This document shows positions 6,636 through 15,711 of a stretch of DNA of 38,451 nucleotides, in pieces (position 1 is the first letter of the stretch; every line of letters starts with the position of its first letter). The stretch covers positions 1 through 38,451 of the forward strand of contig CAYNLK010000056.1 of NCBI GenBank assembly GCA_964398055.1, given 5' to 3'. The stretch is from CAYNLK01 sp964398055. GTDB lineage: Bacteria > Chloroflexota > Anaerolineae > 4572-78 > J111. The notes beneath the pieces were generated by a model. The model was not told the DNA's origin and searched no databases. It saw nothing but the letters and a program-made list of their open reading frames with translations. The position numbers and the translations under genes were made by a program.

Positions 6636-8438
6636 TTAACGCCGGTCGATCAAGAGATCGTAATCAATCGCCCGGACCGAGTCATTGCGTACCCGCATGA
6701 AATAGGTGGTATTTGAGATCAAATGACCATCCCAGACCCAGGTATGGGTGTCGCTTGTTTTGTCGTACTTGAGGTCGCTGCCGGCGCCCAGCGGGATGAT
6801 CTGATCGGTATTGCCCCGCTGCCAGATGTGCTGCTCCTGATAGGGGTAAATTTCAACATTGACGTAATTGGTAATATGGCCGGCCCCCGGGGTATGGTCC
6901 AGGGTCACCACAAAATGTTGCAGCTCCGGTTTATCAGGCTGGGTGGTTTTGGTGGTAAACTCAAACCAGATATCTTCGCCGGCGGCCAGATGGCCTTTAG
7001 TGTGCCCGGCCGTGATGGGGATGGGCGAGCCGATGTCTTTGCCGCTCGGCGGTCCGAGCCAGATCCGGTCGGGCGGTTCAACCGGTTTCTCCTTTGGACC
7101 CATCTCGATGTTGATGATGTCGCCGGTAAGCAGGTGATAGTCGATCCAGGTATCGGCGCCGTTGGTCACTTTGACATAGTAGCGGTCGCCATCAACGATG
7201 CTGCCATGCCAGAGCCGCTCGCCGGTAAGGTAATCGCCATCGCGGGACAGCCAGGAACCGGCGCCAAAATGCTCCATCTGGTCTGGCGTGCCTCGATCCC
7301 AGATTTGATACTGGCTGCCAGTGAACATCTCAAAGATAACGTTGCGGGCGATGTTTGGCTCGCCGGGAGTAAAGAACATGGTCAGCGACATATTCTCGAT
7401 GATATCCTCATCCAGGTCGCTCCGGCTGAAGGTATACCAATGCTCCGTTTTGGGGGCCAGCCGGCCAATATTGGCCCCATCCAGCAGCTCAAGTGGTTGG
7501 TTGGGATAGATGTTATCACCTTTGACCGGATCAGGCGGGGCCGGTACCGCCGCCGCAGCCGCGCCAGCACCAGAACCTTCCCCGGCCCCATCACCACCGC
7601 CGCCGGTAACCGGCCAACTCTGGCCGGTATTGGGATCGACCGGTAGCAGCGCGGCGGAACCGCCATTGCCTACCGGCAGCCAGCCCAACATAGCCGCCGA
7701 CATCAACCAGGCCGCAGCCTCTTGCGGCGGCAGCCCTTGAATGGCCTGAGCCGCCAGCAGCCAGGGCGTGGCCGCCGGGGAGTCGTCATCGGGCTGGACC
7801 GGCAGGGTGGCCCCGATAGTTGGATTGGCGGTGACCGGCAGCTCAGTTTCAGAGGGCCGGTTAATGGCCGCCGGGATAATCAACGCTTCCCGGTTGGAAA
7901 CGCCGGCGTTATAAGCCAGAAAGGCTTCCGGTTGGGCGCTCTTTTGACCCAGGGCAGTTAGGCGGAAAACCACCGGGCTTGGCGACAGGTTAAAGAGGCG
8001 GACGTAGTAAACCCGGTTGGCTGCAACCGCGCCGGCCCACATGCGCTCGCCGGTATTAACATCAAAGTCGGCGCTGGCCGCAGCCCCCAGCCCTAAACTA
8101 TCCACCGGCCCGCTGCTGTCTTGCAGCCAGCGATCAACCTGCTCGAAATCAAACACCTGAAAATTGACCCGGCTGGCTATGGCCCGGCCCTGCGCTTCAA
8201 AATTGAGGCTCAGAATGATCGAATTGTAGGCCGGATCGCCCAGATCGAGCCGGCTGTAGGCATACCAATACTCCTGGCCGGGATCAAGTTTACCGGTATT
8301 CAAACCGCTCACCAATAAATCGGCGGCATAGGGGCTGCTGCCGACCCCTTGGCTGGCCCAGGTTGGGATTGCCGTGACCATGAACAGCACGGCTAACAGT
8401 ACGGCAATCAGGCTCAAGATGTATCTGGCGCTTTTCAT
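6636..8438 (-). CDS. Exported protein with three PPC-like beta-sandwich repeats
   Basis: A 600-residue exported protein of unknown function. The N-terminus MKSARYILSLIAVLLAVLFMVTA is a signal peptide, probably cleaved after the A-W-A at about 28. Three related units of about 125-130 residues lie at roughly 43-169, 316-443 and 473-600. Each starts with a G-x-L-x(5)-W-Y/F pattern (GKLDPGQEYWYAYSR, GRLAPKTEHWYTFSR, GHLAAGEDIWFEFTT). Each ends with a YYVRL/YYVKV/YFMRV strand. They resemble bacterial pre-peptidase C-terminal (PPC) domains, but no peptidase is attached. A Gly/Ala/Pro-rich spacer separates units 1 and 2. The start at 8438 has a GGAAGGAG box; the longer ORF upstream lacks one. A surface adhesion or binding role is plausible, not shown. 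Confidence 0.85.
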   Translation of the reverse strand: MKSARYILSLIAVLLAVLFMVTAIPTWASQGVGSSPYAADLLVSGLNTGKLDPGQEYWYAYSRLDLGDPAYNSIILSLNFEAQGRAIASRVNFQVFDFEQVDRWLQDSSGPVDSLGLGAAASADFDVNTGERMWAGAVAANRVYYVRLFNLSPSPVVFRLTALGQKSAQPEAFLAYNAGVSNREALIIPAAINRPSETELPVTANPTIGATLPVQPDDDSPAATPWLLAAQAIQGLPPQEAAAWLMSAAMLGWLPVGNGGSAALLPVDPNTGQSWPVTGGGGDGAGEGSGAGAAAAAVPAPPDPVKGDNIYPNQPLELLDGANIGRLAPKTEHWYTFSRSDLDEDIIENMSLTMFFTPGEPNIARNVIFEMFTGSQYQIWDRGTPDQMEHFGAGSWLSRDGDYLTGERLWHGSIVDGDRYYVKVTNGADTWIDYHLLTGDIINIEMGPKEKPVEPPDRIWLGPPSGKDIGSPIPITAGHTKGHLAAGEDIWFEFTTKTTQPDKPELQHFVVTLDHTPGAGHITNYVNVEIYPYQEQHIWQRGNTDQIIPLGAGSDLKYDKTSDTHTWVWDGHLISNTTYFMRVRNDSVRAIDYDLLIDRR

Positions 8439-8630
8439 CACCCAAACTCCTTCCTTCAACCAAATTTGATGGGGCCACACCGCCGGCAGGCTATGGCAGA
8501 CTCCCAACCGGGCAGGCCCAAACCGGTAAGATAGCACGGAATAGAGCGACCGTCAATTCATCCCCGCCTTGTTAGTTGGGCCGCCAGCCTGGCCGGCTTA
8601 CTCTTGGGGCGGCAGAAATAGTTCCAGCAG

Positions 8631-8658
8631 TTGACTTTGCGGGTTTAACGTGGACAAT
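8631..8658 (+). promoter_or_regulatory. Candidate sigma70 promoter for the methyltransferase
   Basis: TTGACT (8631-8636), a 16-base spacer and GACAAT (8653-8658) lie about 38 bases before the start codon. The -35 box matches 5 of 6 and the -10 box 4 of 6 consensus bases. Confidence 0.4.
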
Positions 8659-8695
8659 GATCTTGATTGGATAAATTTTGGGGAGGAGACAAAGG

Positions 8696-9520
8696 ATGGC
8701 AGCAAATCTGGTCGGTTCGACTGCCCATTGGACCGCCGCAGTGCGGGCCAAAGAGAGTGAGCGGCCGGATCGCTTGTTTGATGATCCTTGGGCCGCGGCC
8801 CTGGCCGGTGAGACCGGTCTGGCCTGGATCGAGCCGCGGTCGCCAGACAGCCTGGCGCCGATTGTGTTGCGGACCCGCTATTTTGATGATTTCTTGCAGC
8901 GGATTACCCGCCAGAACGGAATTCGACAGGTGGTGCTGCTGGCCGCAGGGCTGGATACACGCGCCTTTCGGCTTAGTTGGCCGGAGCAAACCTGCCTCTT
9001 TGAGCTGGATCAGCCGGCGGTGTTGCAGTATAAGGAGCAGGTTCTCCAGGCCGCCGGGGCGCAGCCGGCCTGCCGGCGGCAAACGCTGGCAGTGGACCTG
9101 ACCGGCGCCTGGACAGAGCAGCTCAGCCAGAGTGACTTCAATCCGCAGCAGCCTTCGGGCTGGTTAGTGGAGGGCATTCTGTTCTACCTGGCCAACCGGC
9201 ACGGAACCGGCCTGCTCGACCAGGTAACCACTTTGGCTGTGCCCGGAAGCTGGCTGGGCTTTGATATTGTCAACAAGATCACCCTGACCTCGCCCCTGAC
9301 CCGCCATTGGATTGAAATGCAGGCCAAAGCCGGGGCGCCCTGGCTGGGTACAATGGACGATCCGGCCGGTTTTTTAGCCAGGCGCGGCTGGCAGGCTACC
9401 CTGAGCCAGGCCGGCGCGGCTGAGGCCCACCACGGTCGCTGGCCCTTCCCCGTTATCCCCACCACGATGCCCAATATCCCCCACAACTGGTTTGTAACGG
9501 CCCACAAGGAGGAGTTGTAG
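8696..9520 (+). CDS. Class I SAM-dependent methyltransferase, TIGR00027/leucine carboxyl methyltransferase-like
   Basis: A 274-residue methyltransferase of the TIGR00027 family (LCM fold, PF04072-like). Visible signatures are the N-terminal STAHWTAAVRAKESERPDRLFDDPWA, RTRYFDDFL, the SAM-binding strand QVVLLAAGLDTRAFRL, the acidic FELDQPAVL motif and GWLVEGILFYL. The length fits the family. Substrates of bacterial members are mostly unknown. The ATG at 8696 has GGGAGGAG seven bases upstream, so it is preferred over the TTG at 8678. It appears monocistronic, with divergent and convergent neighbours of unrelated function. Confidence 0.88.
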   Translation: MAANLVGSTAHWTAAVRAKESERPDRLFDDPWAAALAGETGLAWIEPRSPDSLAPIVLRTRYFDDFLQRITRQNGIRQVVLLAAGLDTRAFRLSWPEQTCLFELDQPAVLQYKEQVLQAAGAQPACRRQTLAVDLTGAWTEQLSQSDFNPQQPSGWLVEGILFYLANRHGTGLLDQVTTLAVPGSWLGFDIVNKITLTSPLTRHWIEMQAKAGAPWLGTMDDPAGFLARRGWQATLSQAGAAEAHHGRWPFPVIPTTMPNIPHNWFVTAHKEEL

Positions 9521-9835
9521 CTACCGCGGCCTTCTAGCTGACGAGGTGATGCTACCGGGCACTTTTTTATGAAAAGACCAAATCAGTTACACGGAGATAT
9601 TCAAAAACGGTCTTGACTGAACCTAACAGTCATTTTAGGTTCAATTGGATTTCAGGGGGTTGACATCGTAAAACGTAAAACGTGATGCGTGAATTCACGC
9701 TTCACGGATTTAACCTCATTATCCCATCAAATCCAAAAGAGCCAAAATTTGCTTTAATCTGGGGGTATTCGTGCGCTTCGCAATCCGGGAGCTATTTCTC
9801 TCCCTTGTTGCTTATCCCGAACTGAGGTTATTGGA
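9521..9835. other. Convergent intergenic region with hairpin and heptamer palindrome
   Basis: No gene is seen. It holds a T-rich stop-proximal stretch (near 9557-9566), a perfect hairpin TGAACCTAA/TTAGGTTCA (9618-9626 and 9635-9643, 8-nt loop), and a heptamer array at 9667-9709 (CGTAAAA twice, CGTGATG, CGTGAAT) ending in the 14-bp palindrome GCGTGAATTCACGC at 9687-9700. It separates two convergent genes and may carry their terminators. Confidence 0.6.
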
Positions 9836-10876
9836 TCACCGTTGCAGCAAGAAGCTCCAGATCCAATCCGCTTCAGAGCCATCGCGCCGGACGATGGTGA
9901 AGGTGACGTTGTATTTGCCGCTGACCATATTTTGACCGTTGGGCCAGCGGTAGTTGTGCTCGGCCAAAACCCAAACATTACAATCCGGCTCGCCGCCGCC
10001 AAAAACGCAGTAACCGGCGGTTCTTTCGGTGCGCTCGTGAACCAGCTCATCGTTTTCGTTGTCTCTGATGGTGATCGTGACCTGGCGGATGCCGGCGCCG
10101 TCTCTGGAACCGGCCGAGGGATCGTAGACCTCTACCCGGAAAGCCAGTTTATCACGAAAGACCGCCAGCCGGTCGGAGGTAACATCGACCCTGAAGGGGA
10201 TGACGATTTGGCCCTCCAAACCGCTGCCGCCTTTGCCGCCGTCAGGCGGCAGGGTAACCCGCTCCGGCGGCGGTGGAAGGGGTGTGGGCGGCGGCGTTGG
10301 AGTTGGCGCCGGGGTAGGGGTCGGGGGGGCCAGACCTACCGGCAAAGCGGTCAGGGCCACAGTGCAGGCCACAAATTGCGGCCCGGCGCTAACCCAGCCG
10401 ATTTGACCGCTGCTCTGCACCAGCACCTGCAGCCACTGCCCGTCGGGAAAACCAGACGGGCTGAAGGCCAGGGGGACCAGGGCCGTACCTGTCGGCAGGG
10501 CCACCAGGGGCGGGGCGTAAACTGTCCCTGGCCCGCTGCGCAGATTGAGGGCGTTGGCAGTAACGGTGCAGCCCGGCAACGGCGTGGCTGTCATAGTGGG
10601 TGGGGTCTGGAGTTCCTGAGCCGGTTGAGCGGCGGCAACCGGAGTGTTGGTCGGGAGCGTGTCTGAGCTGGGGCTTGGGGTGGTTGGTAACGGCGCGGCG
10701 GTTGGCGGCTCAACCGGCGCTTCCGCCGTGAGAGTGGCAATGGCGGCTCTTTGCACGGCTACCTGAGTTTCCACCAGATTAGGGGTTGGCGTTGGGGCCA
10801 GGCCGCTACAGGCCGATAGCCACAGCCCGGTCAGGCTGATCCAAAAGAGGCGGGCCAAAGTTTGGGTGGAGATCAT
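9836..10876 (-). CDS. Lipoprotein with SH3b domain
   Basis: A 346-residue lipoprotein. The signal peptide ends in the lipobox LWLSAC (C23) and is followed by a Thr/Pro/Ala-rich stalk to about residue 100. A bacterial SH3 domain spans about 102-180 (TVTANALNLRSGPGTVY, then GQWLQVLVQSSGQIGWV). A second Pro/Thr linker leads to a beta-rich C-terminal domain that I do not recognise, with four Cys near YCVFGGGEPDC and elsewhere. The ATG at 10876 has AAGGAG upstream. The longer ORF running into the upstream gene is spurious. It starts 13 bases after the stop of the TPR protein gene, so the two form an operon. Peptidoglycan or surface binding is likely from SH3b; the exact role is unknown. Confidence 0.85.
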   Translation of the reverse strand: MISTQTLARLFWISLTGLWLSACSGLAPTPTPNLVETQVAVQRAAIATLTAEAPVEPPTAAPLPTTPSPSSDTLPTNTPVAAAQPAQELQTPPTMTATPLPGCTVTANALNLRSGPGTVYAPPLVALPTGTALVPLAFSPSGFPDGQWLQVLVQSSGQIGWVSAGPQFVACTVALTALPVGLAPPTPTPAPTPTPPPTPLPPPPERVTLPPDGGKGGSGLEGQIVIPFRVDVTSDRLAVFRDKLAFRVEVYDPSAGSRDGAGIRQVTITIRDNENDELVHERTERTAGYCVFGGGEPDCNVWVLAEHNYRWPNGQNMVSGKYNVTFTIVRRDGSEADWIWSFLLQR

Positions 10877-10889
10877 TGGGCTTCGCTCC

Positions 10890-12578
10890 TTACAGCTCAT
10901 CCAGAGCTTTTTGCACTTCCTGGCTATAGGGATCGCAGAAATTCTTGAGCTTCTGCAATAACTCGTCGTAGATGTTTTGGTTGGCATGTTCAACACAGTG
11001 AACGTAGGCGGTCCGGGCATCCTCGTAGAGCGGCTTACTGCTCGCTTCGTCTTGCTGAATATAGCGGGCCAGATAGGCTTTGCCTTCGTAGGCGGCGCCC
11101 AGCCCCAGGTAAGCCTGCGCTGACAGGCGGTGCTGATTCTGGTTGAGCAGGGCCAGGGCGGCTTCGATTTGAGCAATGGCCCGGTCAAAGGCAGGGCCGG
11201 CTTGATCGTATTGACCGGTACGAAGGTAGGCGTCGGCTTTAAGGCGATGGGCCAGCCCCAGGCCAAGCCGGCCTTTCAGCTCCACCTGAGTTTCAGCCAG
11301 GGCCAGGGCCGCCTCAACCGTCTGCTCATACTGGCCAATCGCCAGGTCGAGCGGATCGCTCTGGACGCGCTGCTCCGGCGGTAGTTGTTGGGCCTGTTGA
11401 AAATAAACGCCGCCCAGGCCGATATGACCCCGGCTATAGTTGGGGTTAATTTGCAGCGCCGCTTTGAAGGCGGCCTCCGCTTCAGCAAGGTACTGCTCTA
11501 TTTCTGAGGCGTCCAGGCGCTGGTAAAGATCTCGATTGCTCAAAAAAAGCGCTTCCCGGCCGATAAAATAGTAGAGGATGTCTTTGCCCTGGTTATCGGG
11601 CCAGTTCTTTAAGGTTATTTCGGCCTGCCGGAAGGTCTGCAAAGCCTCGGCGTGGTCACCGGCCAGATCATGCACCAGGCCGCGGGTAAACCAGACCAGG
11701 GCATCAACCCGGCCGCCGAGCTGTTTCTCAAAGAAGATGCTGGTTCGATCATCGTACAGATCAATGGGCAACTGCACCTGAATCGGGCGGCCCAGCTGAT
11801 GTTGGCCCACGATCTCATCGGCCTCATTGCGGATGGCGGCCACATAAAATTCCGGGGTAAAGTCGGCCGGCTGCTCATCGACCCCAATATTGCCATAGAT
11901 GACCATATTAGCGCCAAGCCGCTCGGCGACGGCCTGGGCTGCGGCCCGCCGCTCGGCCGGGGTGCTGCCGCTAATCAGGCCAATTTTGGCTCGCTTCTTG
12001 AAGATGCTCAGACTATCGTGCCAGAAGTTGACCGGCAGCCCACCCGGCATATTTCTGGATTCAGCCTGAAGTTCGCCAAACATCCACTCGCTCAGATTCC
12101 GGCCATCAGTTGAAGGGTTGACTTTACCCTGGGCATCGACCTGGCCAAATTCGGCCACGGCCACGTTAAAGCCGTGCAGCGGCATCTGGTTGGGCGTCAG
12201 GTACAACCAGGCCAGGTAAGCCAGGATGGCCCCAAAAACCAGTAACCCCACCAACAGCCGGGTGGGGATACCTTCGATGACAACTTTGATCAGGCTCTTG
12301 TCTTCATACTTATCGCCCTCAACTTTGTCGCCGGAGATGAACTCGGCCCCGCCGCGTTCCAGGCTTAAACCCAGGGGTCGGAGCTGTTCTTGCAACTCTG
12401 CCGGGGACAGGTTGCCGGCCAGGGCGGCGTTGACCAGGTCAATGGCCTGCTCATGATCGGCGATCTGGTTGAGCAGCTCCAAAGGCGCGTTGCCGCCGGC
12501 TTTGGCTTCACGTTCTCTGAGAATATTCAACTGGCGATGGAGCGTGGCCAAAAATTGTGATAGCTCGGTTTGGTTCAT
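10890..12578 (-). CDS. TPR-repeat membrane protein
   Basis: A 562-residue protein with a helical N-terminal domain (1-78) and then a GDKVEGDKY motif at 83-91. That motif recurs in bacterial STAND/effector-associated proteins of multicellular-type bacteria. One membrane helix lies at about 107-127. Next is an alpha/beta domain (about 134-270) with NVAVAEFGQVD and AERLGANMVIYGNI, reminiscent of TolB/CsgG-like nucleotide-free folds. Tetratricopeptide-type helical pairs fill about 290-545 (AEAAFKAALQINPNYSRGHIGLGGVYFQQAQ is the clearest). It likely scaffolds partners on one side of the membrane. It shares an operon with the SH3b lipoprotein and has a good promoter about 212 bases upstream. Function unknown. 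Confidence 0.85.
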   Translation of the reverse strand: MNQTELSQFLATLHRQLNILREREAKAGGNAPLELLNQIADHEQAIDLVNAALAGNLSPAELQEQLRPLGLSLERGGAEFISGDKVEGDKYEDKSLIKVVIEGIPTRLLVGLLVFGAILAYLAWLYLTPNQMPLHGFNVAVAEFGQVDAQGKVNPSTDGRNLSEWMFGELQAESRNMPGGLPVNFWHDSLSIFKKRAKIGLISGSTPAERRAAAQAVAERLGANMVIYGNIGVDEQPADFTPEFYVAAIRNEADEIVGQHQLGRPIQVQLPIDLYDDRTSIFFEKQLGGRVDALVWFTRGLVHDLAGDHAEALQTFRQAEITLKNWPDNQGKDILYYFIGREALFLSNRDLYQRLDASEIEQYLAEAEAAFKAALQINPNYSRGHIGLGGVYFQQAQQLPPEQRVQSDPLDLAIGQYEQTVEAALALAETQVELKGRLGLGLAHRLKADAYLRTGQYDQAGPAFDRAIAQIEAALALLNQNQHRLSAQAYLGLGAAYEGKAYLARYIQQDEASSKPLYEDARTAYVHCVEHANQNIYDELLQKLKNFCDPYSQEVQKALDEL

Positions 12579-12877
12579 AGGCTGTGGGTCAAGTTAAGAT
12601 CGAACGGATAGGGCTGCCACAGCGGGGGTAGGCGTGCGGCTGCCGCCTAGTTACAGGTAACGTAAGTCATATAGGCGGCGCGGTCGGGTCAACAATTCCT
12701 GGCGCAGATTTGAACGCCACGGTAGGCTATGGGGTTGGAAAATTGGAGATCAGCACCGGCGTAATACCCCCGTACTTCGCAGCAGGGATAGTATAACACA
12801 GAAGCAGGGCAATTTCAATAAGCCGGTAACCGAAGGGGTGTGTCCAGAATTTTGGGTGGAAAAAGCGGCTTTTGGGG
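12579..12877 (-). promoter_or_regulatory. Promoter and long leader of the TPR/SH3b operon
   Basis: On the minus strand, TTGAAA (12813-12818), an exact 17-base spacer and TATACT (12790-12795) form a good sigma70-type promoter. Transcription would leave a leader of about 200 nt before the ATG at 12578. I see no gene and no recognised riboswitch in the leader. Confidence 0.65.
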
Positions 12878-13609
12878 CTACAATCTCGCCTTGCCGGCCA
12901 GCTTGGCCTGGGTTTCTCGCCAGACCTCCCCGAAGGCTTCGTCCATCATTGGATAGGTAAACCAAACCGTGCCAACACCAAAAATAATACCGGTGATGGT
13001 GCGTAGGGTGTAGTTGCTGTAATGGGGACCGGAGAATTGGACGTAGATCACGGCCGCCAGGCCGATAAAGAGCAGTAAATAGCCGGGCCAGGTGAGCTGC
13101 TTTTGCTTGTAAAGCAGCAGACCGATAACCAGCAGCAGCCCCAGACCCAACCCGGTGATGATGAGGGTAGGCACTACCTGCGCTAACTCGCCCATAAAGG
13201 CTAGCCCCCCGTCCAGACCGATTGGGGCCAAAAAGAGCAGATACCCCCGGAAATTGAGCGGCTTCAGCCGCGGCCGTAGCAGCCCGTAGACCAGCCCGCC
13301 TAAAAAGATAGTCCCGTACATGGCCACGCAACGATGGCACATGCAGACCTGCTCGCCGGCCACAAAGTAGGCCCGGGAGGGGAATTGGTGGCAGGTGAAG
13401 TTGTACATCTGGTAGATGGCGTTGGCGGCTCGATAGTAGCCGGCGGCCAACAACAGGGGAGCCAAAAAGGGCAATCCAACGTAGGTGAGAAAAAACAGAT
13501 TAGCCGCGGCCAGCCAATGTTTTGACAGCCACAGGCTGGCGCGATTGACTCGCCGCTCCAGGTGATGACCAAAACTGCCTAAGGGATGGGGTTGGCTAAA
13601 TTCGCTCAT
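12878..13609 (-). CDS. DUF2085 family membrane protein
   Basis: A 243-residue polytopic membrane protein of the DUF2085 family. The family signature is clear: CHQFPSRAYFVAGEQVCMCHRC, with C73-H74, C89, C91 and C94 placed just before the second hydrophobic segment. This could be a metal or redox site. About six to seven hydrophobic segments follow, and the C-terminus is a short charged tail. No biochemical role is established for the family, as far as I know. It starts 20 bases after the TNase/lamin-tail gene, with a GTGGAG box, so it is the last gene of a three-gene operon. Confidence 0.85.
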   Translation of the reverse strand: MSEFSQPHPLGSFGHHLERRVNRASLWLSKHWLAAANLFFLTYVGLPFLAPLLLAAGYYRAANAIYQMYNFTCHQFPSRAYFVAGEQVCMCHRCVAMYGTIFLGGLVYGLLRPRLKPLNFRGYLLFLAPIGLDGGLAFMGELAQVVPTLIITGLGLGLLLVIGLLLYKQKQLTWPGYLLLFIGLAAVIYVQFSGPHYSNYTLRTITGIIFGVGTVWFTYPMMDEAFGEVWRETQAKLAGKARL

Positions 13610-13629
13610 TGTTAAAGCTCCACAAAAGA

Positions 13630-15231
13630 TTAGTCCAGCCGGGAAACCTCCAGGCCGTCAGGGTTGAATAAAACCGCCGCATCCGGCTCGGTGTTGCTCC
13701 AGATATTTTGGGTGAAACCACAATTATAGCCGCCGCGACCGCTGTCGGCCAGCAAGGCCCAGATGCGTAAGGTTTCACCGGGCTGAAGGGTAACTGCCTC
13801 TAACCGGCACTCCTGCCCATCTCGTTCGGAGAGCAATTTCCAGCCGGTCAGCTCTTGCGGCCCGTTGCCCTGATTTTGAATATCTACGTACTCCTCAATG
13901 GGGTTGACCGCCACGATATAAATTTGCGGCGGCGCCGGCGGGGTCGGTTGGGCTGAAGAGACCAGACTCCAGATGCCCACGCCGACGGCCTGGGTCTCTT
14001 GCTGCACTTCCTCAAAGCTGGGTTGATATTTTACATCGGGCGGCACGGGCGCGACCCAGGCAACGCCCTGCCGGACCAATTCCTGATTGACCAGCAGATC
14101 GCCAATATACACATAGCGCAGTAACCGCCCGAACTCATCGGCGTCGGTTACGTCCCGTTCCAGGGTAACGGTTTGCCCTTCAACCAGCAATCGATTGATG
14201 GCCAGGGCCTCTTGCCCAAACGGTTCCGTACCGCGCTCGGGGTCATTGAGGGCCGGGGTGTCGATCAGGAGATATTTGACCCGGTATTCAACCCCATCGA
14301 TCAACACGTCGATGACATTACTGGCAACGATCGCTACCACCTGGCCAGTTTGCCGGTTGGGATCAGGAGTAGTGGTTTTGGTGGGGAACGGCGTCACCGT
14401 CGGCGTGTCGGCCACCACCCGAGTGCCGGTGGCAGTAGCGGTAAAAGTTGGCGGCGGCGTGGGCGTTTGGGTAGCGGTTGGGGTGTTGGTGGGGGGGGGC
14501 GTATGGGAGGGCGTGAACGTTGGGGTGACGGTGGGCGTGTTGGTGCCGATGATAGCGGCCAGCGTGGGCGCGAGGTCGCTGAACATGGGCTGGACAATCA
14601 GCCCTCCGATCAGGCAAATGGCGCAAATCAGCAGCAGCCCCAGCGCCCCGGCAACTACAACCGGTTTGCGCGGACGTGGCTGGGGTGAGGTAGCCGGGGC
14701 AAGTTCGGATTCGGCCGGTTGATTGGTTTCAGCGTCAACCCCGGCGTTAGGCTCTAATTCGGTTTCCGCGCCGGCAGCGGCCCCCTCATCAGGCCGGTCA
14801 ATGTCAGCTTCAAGAGGCGCGCCCGGCGGCGGTTCGGCCTCAACCGGCGCAGCGGCCGGTGGGGGGGTAGGCTCAGCCGGTTGGCTTTGAGCGGCCTGGG
14901 CCTCGTGGCGAGCGGCAATTCTGGCCAGGAGTGGACCGGGCGACTCCGGTCGATAGTCGCTCCTGGCCGGGCCGGTTGACTCGGGCTGATCGGGCGCTTC
15001 TTGGGCTAATAGAGCCAGGCCGCGCTGGGCCGCTTTGTTGTCGGGGTTGATCGCCAGCACTCGCCGCAGGTATTTGCGCTTCTCCTCAGGCGAGTCGACA
15101 ACACCGGACAGCCACAGCCAGGCCAACTCATTGTTTAAGTCGGCTTGCAAGATGTCGGCCAACATTTGCCGGCCGGCAGCCTTGTCGCCGGCTTTGATTA
15201 CTTTGATGGCTTCTTCCAGGCGGGGTAACAT
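13630..15231 (-). CDS. TPR / membrane / thermonuclease-like / lamin-tail fusion protein
   Basis: A 533-residue multidomain protein. The N-terminus (4-75) is a TPR-like helical unit (INPDNKAAQRGLALL). An acidic Pro/Ala linker leads to a membrane helix at about 190-215 and a Pro/Thr stalk. A staphylococcal-nuclease-like domain follows at about 294-425 (VEYRVKYLLIDTPALN, PFGQEA, DEFGRLLRYVYIG). A lamin-tail domain occupies about 433-533. Of the TNase catalytic set, the Glu and second Arg positions look kept, but the first Arg (VRL in relatives) appears as Lys, so activity is uncertain. It is probably anchored with the nuclease-like part outside the cell. The ATG at 15231 is preferred over the upstream TTG. 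It sits in an operon with its two neighbours. Confidence 0.82.
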   Translation of the reverse strand: MLPRLEEAIKVIKAGDKAAGRQMLADILQADLNNELAWLWLSGVVDSPEEKRKYLRRVLAINPDNKAAQRGLALLAQEAPDQPESTGPARSDYRPESPGPLLARIAARHEAQAAQSQPAEPTPPPAAAPVEAEPPPGAPLEADIDRPDEGAAAGAETELEPNAGVDAETNQPAESELAPATSPQPRPRKPVVVAGALGLLLICAICLIGGLIVQPMFSDLAPTLAAIIGTNTPTVTPTFTPSHTPPPTNTPTATQTPTPPPTFTATATGTRVVADTPTVTPFPTKTTTPDPNRQTGQVVAIVASNVIDVLIDGVEYRVKYLLIDTPALNDPERGTEPFGQEALAINRLLVEGQTVTLERDVTDADEFGRLLRYVYIGDLLVNQELVRQGVAWVAPVPPDVKYQPSFEEVQQETQAVGVGIWSLVSSAQPTPPAPPQIYIVAVNPIEEYVDIQNQGNGPQELTGWKLLSERDGQECRLEAVTLQPGETLRIWALLADSGRGGYNCGFTQNIWSNTEPDAAVLFNPDGLEVSRLD

Positions 15232-15262
15232 AGGCAACGCCTGCTCAGTGGGTTATTACTGC

Positions 15263-15544
15263 TTACGGGCGGGGTCTAGCCCCTGCCCCGGCCGGCATTT
15301 GCATCCGTTGGGTGGTCGCCCGGCTAACATTGGGCGGCGGCTCAGGCTCGTGAAACAGGACCAGGGCGAAGGTAGCAAAGTTGAGCGCATCAGCCTCAAC
15401 GTAAGGTACCACCTGGTATTTTACATCCATAATGGTAACCTGGGGATATTCTTGCAACCAGGCGTCGATTTGCACGTCGACCGGATCATCCTCCGCTCTG
15501 AGGCAGCGGAACTCGGCCGCGCCGACGATCTCTTTTTGACTCAT
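15263..15544 (-). CDS. Small hypothetical protein, Cse60-like
   Basis: A 93-residue soluble protein. The core IDAWLQEYPQVTIMDVKYQVV resembles the small sporulation-associated Cse60 family pattern (a helix, then an I-x-D-I-K-Y strand); that match is from memory and weak. The C-terminus is Pro-rich. The ATG has a TAGGAGTT box. It is the first gene of the operon with the TNase-like fusion protein (31-base gap). No function is proposed. Confidence 0.65.
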   Translation of the reverse strand: MSQKEIVGAAEFRCLRAEDDPVDVQIDAWLQEYPQVTIMDVKYQVVPYVEADALNFATFALVLFHEPEPPPNVSRATTQRMQMPAGAGARPRP

Positions 15545-15640
15545 GCAGAACTCCTATGCTAGTAGAGTTGTTTGTTTGATCGGTTGAATTGATCAGCCAC
15601 ACCGATTCATTTTACCCGTAAATGGGTTGGCGGCAATTTT

Positions 15641-15686
15641 TAAAACAAAGAAGCATAGTTCGGATTGGCTCACAAACTATGCTTCT
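15641..15686 (-). terminator. Rho-independent terminator of ssrA
   Basis: On the minus strand a perfect 12-bp stem, AGAAGCATAGTT and AACTATGCTTCT, closes a 14-base loop and is followed by TTGTTTT. It lies 25 bases past the tmRNA 3' end. Confidence 0.88.
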
Positions 15687-15711
15687 GTTGCTTAGGCCGG
15701 AACTGTGGTAG

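Noticed and set aside
10877..11266. N-terminal extension of the SH3b lipoprotein
   Set aside because: It overlaps the TPR gene in another frame; the lipoprotein signal peptide with its own ribosome-binding site begins at 10876.
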